From assembly GCA_963590855.1 (NCBI GenBank), contig CAVAQT010000053.1, forward strand, positions 1 to 8,900: DNA of 8,900 nucleotides, written 5' to 3'. The stretch comes from Ruminococcus_C sp963590855 (GTDB lineage Bacteria > Bacillota > Clostridia > Oscillospirales > Ruminococcaceae). The number at the start of each line of letters is the position of its first letter. The stretch's first letter is position 1. Positions 6,395 to 8,900 of the stretch are shown piece by piece. Both the position numbers and the translations under genes were made by a program. The notes below the pieces were generated by a model. The model saw only the letters and a list, made by a program, of their open reading frames with translations. It did not search any database and was not told the DNA's origin.

Positions 6395-7038
6395 GTAGTA
6401 CCCCCCCCCCCCCCGCCAATTTTGGTCAGTTCTTCAACCGTTGGTGCGGAGGCATCATTATAGACACTTTCATGCGACAAAACAGTTTTTATTGTCTTGA
6501 AAAATATTTTCACATCCAGCCAGAACGACATGTTATTTGCATAAAACACATCATGCTCAAATTTCTCATTTTGCTCTACCGAGTTTCTGAAATAAGCTTG
6601 GTTGTATCCCGTCAATCCCGGTCTTACCTTCAGCTTTGATTTCTGCTCTTCGGTATACACCAACATATCGTCCGGCGGGTCCGGCCGGGGACCTATCAGA
6701 CTCATGGTTCCGTTTATCACATTTATAATCTGCGGCAGTTCGTCGATACTGGTGGCGCGCATGAATTTTCCGATTTTCGTAACTCTCGGATCATCTGCGC
6801 CATTGTATGTAGAGCCGTCGGCATTCCTGATATCCGGCGCATTCACATACATTGAACGGAATTTGAACATCTTAAAGAATTTACCGTCTTTACCTATTCT
6901 ATCCGCATTGTAGAAAATCGGACCCTTATCCGTTGCCTTGATGATAGGGCCGAAAATCATGAGAGTTATTAGAAAAAACGGAAATCCAATGATTCCTATC
7001 AGCAAATCAAGAAGCCGTTTTAAACATGATTTGTACAT
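6391..7038 (-). CDS. Initiating sugar-phosphate transferase, copy 1, ending in a poly-G/oligo-glycine tract
   Basis: A 215-residue PglC-like bacterial sugar transferase, expected to load a sugar phosphate onto undecaprenyl phosphate at the inner membrane face. The hydrophobic, probably re-entrant, segment is at about 9-33. RIGKDGKFFKMFKFRSM is at 47-63, the catalytic Asp99-Glu100 pair is in TSIDELPQI, canonical GPRP is at 116-119, and RPGLTGYNQAYF is at 139-150. AGGA lies six bases before the ATG. The gap after the aminotransferase is 33 bases. The end is unusual: a run of 14 G gives glycines 208-213, then Thr-Thr and a stop. The core is complete before this tail, so tract-length change would alter only the C-terminus. 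With 13 or 15 G the frame stays open up to the start of the next gene. The tract could be a contingency locus or a miscounted homopolymer. Confidence 0.93.
   Translation of the reverse strand: MYKSCLKRLLDLLIGIIGFPFFLITLMIFGPIIKATDKGPIFYNADRIGKDGKFFKMFKFRSMYVNAPDIRNADGSTYNGADDPRVTKIGKFMRATSIDELPQIINVINGTMSLIGPRPDPPDDMLVYTEEQKSKLKVRPGLTGYNQAYFRNSVEQNEKFEHDVFYANNMSFWLDVKIFFKTIKTVLSHESVYNDASAPTVEELTKIGGGGGGTT
6401..6414. repeat. 14-base homopolymer (C on plus strand, G in the mRNA)
   Basis: An uninterrupted run of 14 C on the plus strand, read as G in the coding direction. It sits ten bases before the end of the stop codon of sugar transferase copy 1, directly after a GGC codon. Runs of this length are prone to slippage during replication. 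Exact length is also the kind of thing sequencing miscounts, so the in-frame ending seen here should be treated with care. Confidence 0.97.
6743..6783. repeat. 41-base perfect direct repeat, copy in sugar transferase 1
   Basis: Identical to 6015-6055, with an offset of 728 bases. Exchange between the two copies would delete 728 bases and leave one in-frame hybrid transferase, because the copies sit at equivalent codons. Confidence 0.85.
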
Positions 7039-7071
7039 AAATATTCCTGACCATCCTTCTTTCCAAGTCTC

Positions 7072-8421
7072 CTAACTCACCGCTTCTCGCACTGCTTCCT
7101 TCAAGCACTCGCACACATACTCCACATCCTCGTCGGACAGCAGCGTATGGAATGGTAATGTGACCAGGTTTCTATAATAGTCATAAGCATTCGGATACTT
7201 CTCAATCCCGCCGCCTATTTCCTTATATGCCGTCATCATGGGCAGCGGCTTGTAGTGGACGTTGGTAGCAACACCTTTTTCCGCCATGAACTCTATAATT
7301 CTGTTTCTATCTTCTACATCAATTCCGGGGATGCGGATGAGATAGAGATGATTGGAGCTGTCCATACTCTCCGTGTGGTGAACGAGATGTTTGATGCCCA
7401 GTTCATCACAAGTTGCATCATACTTCATCATGATCTGCATTCTTCTCTCAAGCAGACCCTGATATCTATCAAGCTGTCTTAAACCAATCGCCGCCATGAT
7501 GTCCGTCATATTGCACTTGTACCACGGACTGATGATGTCGTATTCCCACGCGCCGATTTTGGTCTTTGCGAGAGCGTCCTTGTTCTGACCGTGGAGAGAC
7601 AAGAGCTGGAACATCTTGTAGATTTTTGCGTCAGTCACTCCGTTCTCATACACAGTCTCCGGCAAGCACCAAGCACTTGCACCGCCCTCAGCAGTCGTAA
7701 AGTTCTTCACGGCGTGGAACGAGAACGAGGTGAAGTCCGCAATATCGCCGCAGTAGTGACGCTTCGGTTCACCCTTCCCTTTTCCCGTGTGGGAAAGAAT
7801 CCTGCTTGCTCCCAGACTATGTGCGCAGTCCGCCACAACAGCAACACGACCGAGAGCGTTCTGAATACGGCTGCCAAGGTCGGACAAGGGATCAGAGTGG
7901 TCATTGAGCGGCTTGAAAATTTCCTTCTTCTCTTCCACAATCTCAAAAATCTTATCGTAGTCGCAAACGATACCGCCGAGATCCACGGCAACGATAGCTT
8001 TGGTTTTCTCCGTTATCGCTTCCGCAAGGGCGTTATAATCCATCTCCGGCATGTGTGTATCAGGATCTCCGCCCTTTTGAATATCCACAAACTTCACTGT
8101 CGCACCGCAATGGAGTGCCGCCGATGCAGAGGAGGTATATGTATAGGCAGGGACGATAACCTCATCGCCGGGACGAACGCCCAGAATATGAAGGTTCAGT
8201 TCCTCCGCTGCGGTTGCGGAGTTCAGGCACACGACACGATTGCTGTACTGCTCACATTCCGCGTCATTCTTTCCTGTGTCTATATACGCAGCGAGTCTTT
8301 TCTCCAGCAGCTTCGTCCTCGGACCGGTGGTGATCCAACCGGAGCGAAGGGCTTCGGCAACTTCAGCAATTTCCAGCTCGGAAATATCCGGCGGGCTAAA
8401 ACTAATCGTGCGCTTTTCCAT
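7072..8421 (-). CDS. DegT/DnrJ/EryC1/StrS sugar aminotransferase
   Basis: A 449-residue PLP enzyme of fold type I that would transaminate a nucleotide-linked keto sugar to an amino sugar, usually with glutamate as donor. The start at 8421 is preferred because AAGGAG lies nine bases upstream. The frame extends 28 codons further to a GTG at 8505, but that part is basic and unlike the family N-terminus, which begins around ISFSPPDISELEI. Visible are GWITTGPRT at 28-36, CLNSATAA at 65-72 (phosphate-binding turn), GDEVIVPAYTYTSSA at 85-99, and VADCAHS at 196-202 with Asp198 for the pyridine nitrogen. SFSFHAVKNFTTAEGG at 232-247 places Lys239 as the Schiff-base lysine. It is somewhat longer than the common 370-400 residues because of inserts around 160-190 and 205-225, as in some gut Clostridia and Bacteroides members. 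It heads the accepted gene run and likely supplies the sugar used by the PglC-like transferases. Confidence 0.94.
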   Translation of the reverse strand: MEKRTISFSPPDISELEIAEVAEALRSGWITTGPRTKLLEKRLAAYIDTGKNDAECEQYSNRVVCLNSATAAEELNLHILGVRPGDEVIVPAYTYTSSASAALHCGATVKFVDIQKGGDPDTHMPEMDYNALAEAITEKTKAIVAVDLGGIVCDYDKIFEIVEEKKEIFKPLNDHSDPLSDLGSRIQNALGRVAVVADCAHSLGASRILSHTGKGKGEPKRHYCGDIADFTSFSFHAVKNFTTAEGGASAWCLPETVYENGVTDAKIYKMFQLLSLHGQNKDALAKTKIGAWEYDIISPWYKCNMTDIMAAIGLRQLDRYQGLLERRMQIMMKYDATCDELGIKHLVHHTESMDSSNHLYLIRIPGIDVEDRNRIIEFMAEKGVATNVHYKPLPMMTAYKEIGGGIEKYPNAYDYYRNLVTLPFHTLLSDEDVEYVCECLKEAVREAVS

Positions 8422-8430
8422 GCTGTTATA

Positions 8431-8436
8431 CTCCTT
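8431..8436 (-). promoter_or_regulatory. Ribosome binding site that decides the aminotransferase start
   Basis: AAGGAG on the minus strand lies nine bases before the ATG at 8421. It supports that start over the GTG at 8505, which would add 28 non-family residues. Confidence 0.75.
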
Positions 8437-8458
8437 GTTATTCTTTCTGCTCCCCCGT

Positions 8459-8478
8459 GATGCGGTACTATGTACATC
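8459..8478. other. Imperfect dyad with GTAC-ATA-GTAC core in the aminotransferase leader
   Basis: On the minus strand GTAC-ATA-GTAC forms a perfect short inverted repeat, with GAT and ATC at its outer flanks interrupted by two or three unmatched bases. It sits about 40 bases before the aminotransferase start. It might be an operator or part of an mRNA hairpin, but it is short enough to occur by chance. I see no clear -35/-10 promoter pair between 8422 and 8518. Confidence 0.2.
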
Positions 8479-8518
8479 TCTCTTTTTCAGAGGGCGGGGA
8501 AACACTACCGTGTCTACC

Positions 8519-8845
8519 TCATGCTTTTGTCATTCCTTCAAAATCATCTATCAAAGGAAACTCGGTTCTGTGCCAAACTGCACTTTATGATCTTTTACCC
8601 AATCTTCGTCCGGATTGCATTACGGTTTCACTGATTCAAACGGTTTCAATTCAATCAGAAGTACGCCGGATTCTATCCCTACGGTAGCAACTACATAATT
8701 GCGAAAAGGTTCTGCATTCATGTCACTTTTGGAAATTCTCTTTCCATCCACTTCACAGATAAAATCGCCTTTCACAATTTCAAAAGTCCTCAAATCTGTA
8801 AATTATATCATCTATCGCCTTTTGAATTTCCTCCGCAAATTTCAT
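8519..8845 (-). pseudogene. Decayed small gene of unknown family, two frameshifts and one internal stop
   Basis: Three protein-like stretches line up one after another on the minus strand. The first, from ATG 8845, gives 21 residues ending IIYRFEDF and stops at TGA 8782-8780. In the +1 frame the reading goes on as EIVKGDFICEVDGKRI and so on for 53 residues to a TAA at 8622-8620, with 24 more convincing residues (including DEDWVKDHKVQFGTE) beyond that stop in the same frame. The end then fits the original frame again (PLIDDFEGMTKA, stop 8521-8519). The total span is 109 codons, so the two shifts cancel. I do not recognise the family. The ATG overlaps the stop of the upstream frame as ATGA, as expected for a former operon member. 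Alternatives are two unrelated small ORFs or sequence errors, although the long neighbouring genes show no such errors. Confidence 0.42.
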
Positions 8846-8900
8846 ACAGCCCCAAGGCACTCTTCGCTTTTCAATTCTCTGTTCTCGACAAGTTCCATTT
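8842..8900 (-). CDS. C-terminal tip of an upstream gene, cut by the window edge
   Basis: A reading frame enters at the window edge and codes about 18 residues (ending KSEECLGAV) before TGA at 8844-8842. That stop overlaps the ATG at 8845 of the decayed gene. The ATGA overlap and the same strand are the only reasons to call it. No family can be named from so few residues, and the frame could be open by chance. Confidence 0.28.
   Translation of the reverse strand, partial: MELVENRELKSEECLGAV

Noticed and set aside
7591..8460. A 289-codon open frame on the plus strand, opposite the aminotransferase
   Set aside because: It is fully antisense to a gene with clear catalytic motifs, and its translation is rich in Cys, Arg and His with no family-like motif. 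It is a shadow frame.
8422..8505. N-terminal extension of the aminotransferase from GTG 8505
   Set aside because: The extra 28 residues are basic and unlike the family, and the ATG at 8421 has a well-placed AAGGAG.
1..8900. tRNA or rRNA genes, CRISPR arrays, insertion sequences, riboswitches
   Set aside because: No regularly spaced repeats, transposase-like frames or cloverleaf sequences were recognised on either strand.

Overview
The window looks like part of a surface-polysaccharide (capsule or exopolysaccharide) biosynthesis operon from a low-to-moderate-GC Gram-positive bacterium, most likely a member of the Clostridia. The taxonomic call is inference from the strong AAGGAG/GGAGG ribosome binding sites, the codon use, and the general resemblance of the proteins to clostridial families. 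No rRNA or other marker gene is present. Every gene I accept is on the minus strand, so transcription runs from high to low coordinates. The genes are tightly packed, with short gaps or small overlaps.

Layout in transcription order. At 8900-8422 there is the 3' tip of an upstream gene, then what looks like a decayed small gene (two compensating frameshifts and an internal stop), then the leader of the next gene. At 8421-7072 lies a DegT/DnrJ/EryC1/StrS sugar aminotransferase. At 7038-6391 and 6310-5675 lie two tandem paralogous small sugar-phosphate transferases of the PglC/bacterial sugar transferase type, which start glycan assembly on a lipid carrier. The first copy ends in a 14-base G homopolymer. 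The second copy has Phe in place of the conserved Pro of its GPRP motif. At 5653-4601 is a divergent PLP-fold enzyme with a GTG start. It overlaps an ATP-grasp ligase (4614-3427), which in turn overlaps a family 4 glycosyltransferase (3430-2267). At 2228-1764 is the N-terminal half of another glycosyltransferase. It stops abruptly and abuts a second family 4 glycosyltransferase (1780-626) that seems to lack its own N-terminal strand, which suggests a deletion junction. At 543-1 is the first 181 codons of a family 2 glycosyltransferase that runs off the window.

How they may work together (inference). The DegT enzyme makes an amino sugar nucleotide. One or both PglC-like transferases move the first sugar phosphate to undecaprenyl phosphate. 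The family 4 and family 2 glycosyltransferases extend the repeat unit. The PLP-fold and ATP-grasp pair may add an amino-acid-like or amide group to a sugar. The homopolymer tract, the duplicated initiator gene and the broken glycosyltransferase pair suggest a locus under pressure to vary its glycan. GC content falls from about half in the aminotransferase/ATP-grasp part to about 30% in the last glycosyltransferase, so the two ends probably have different histories.
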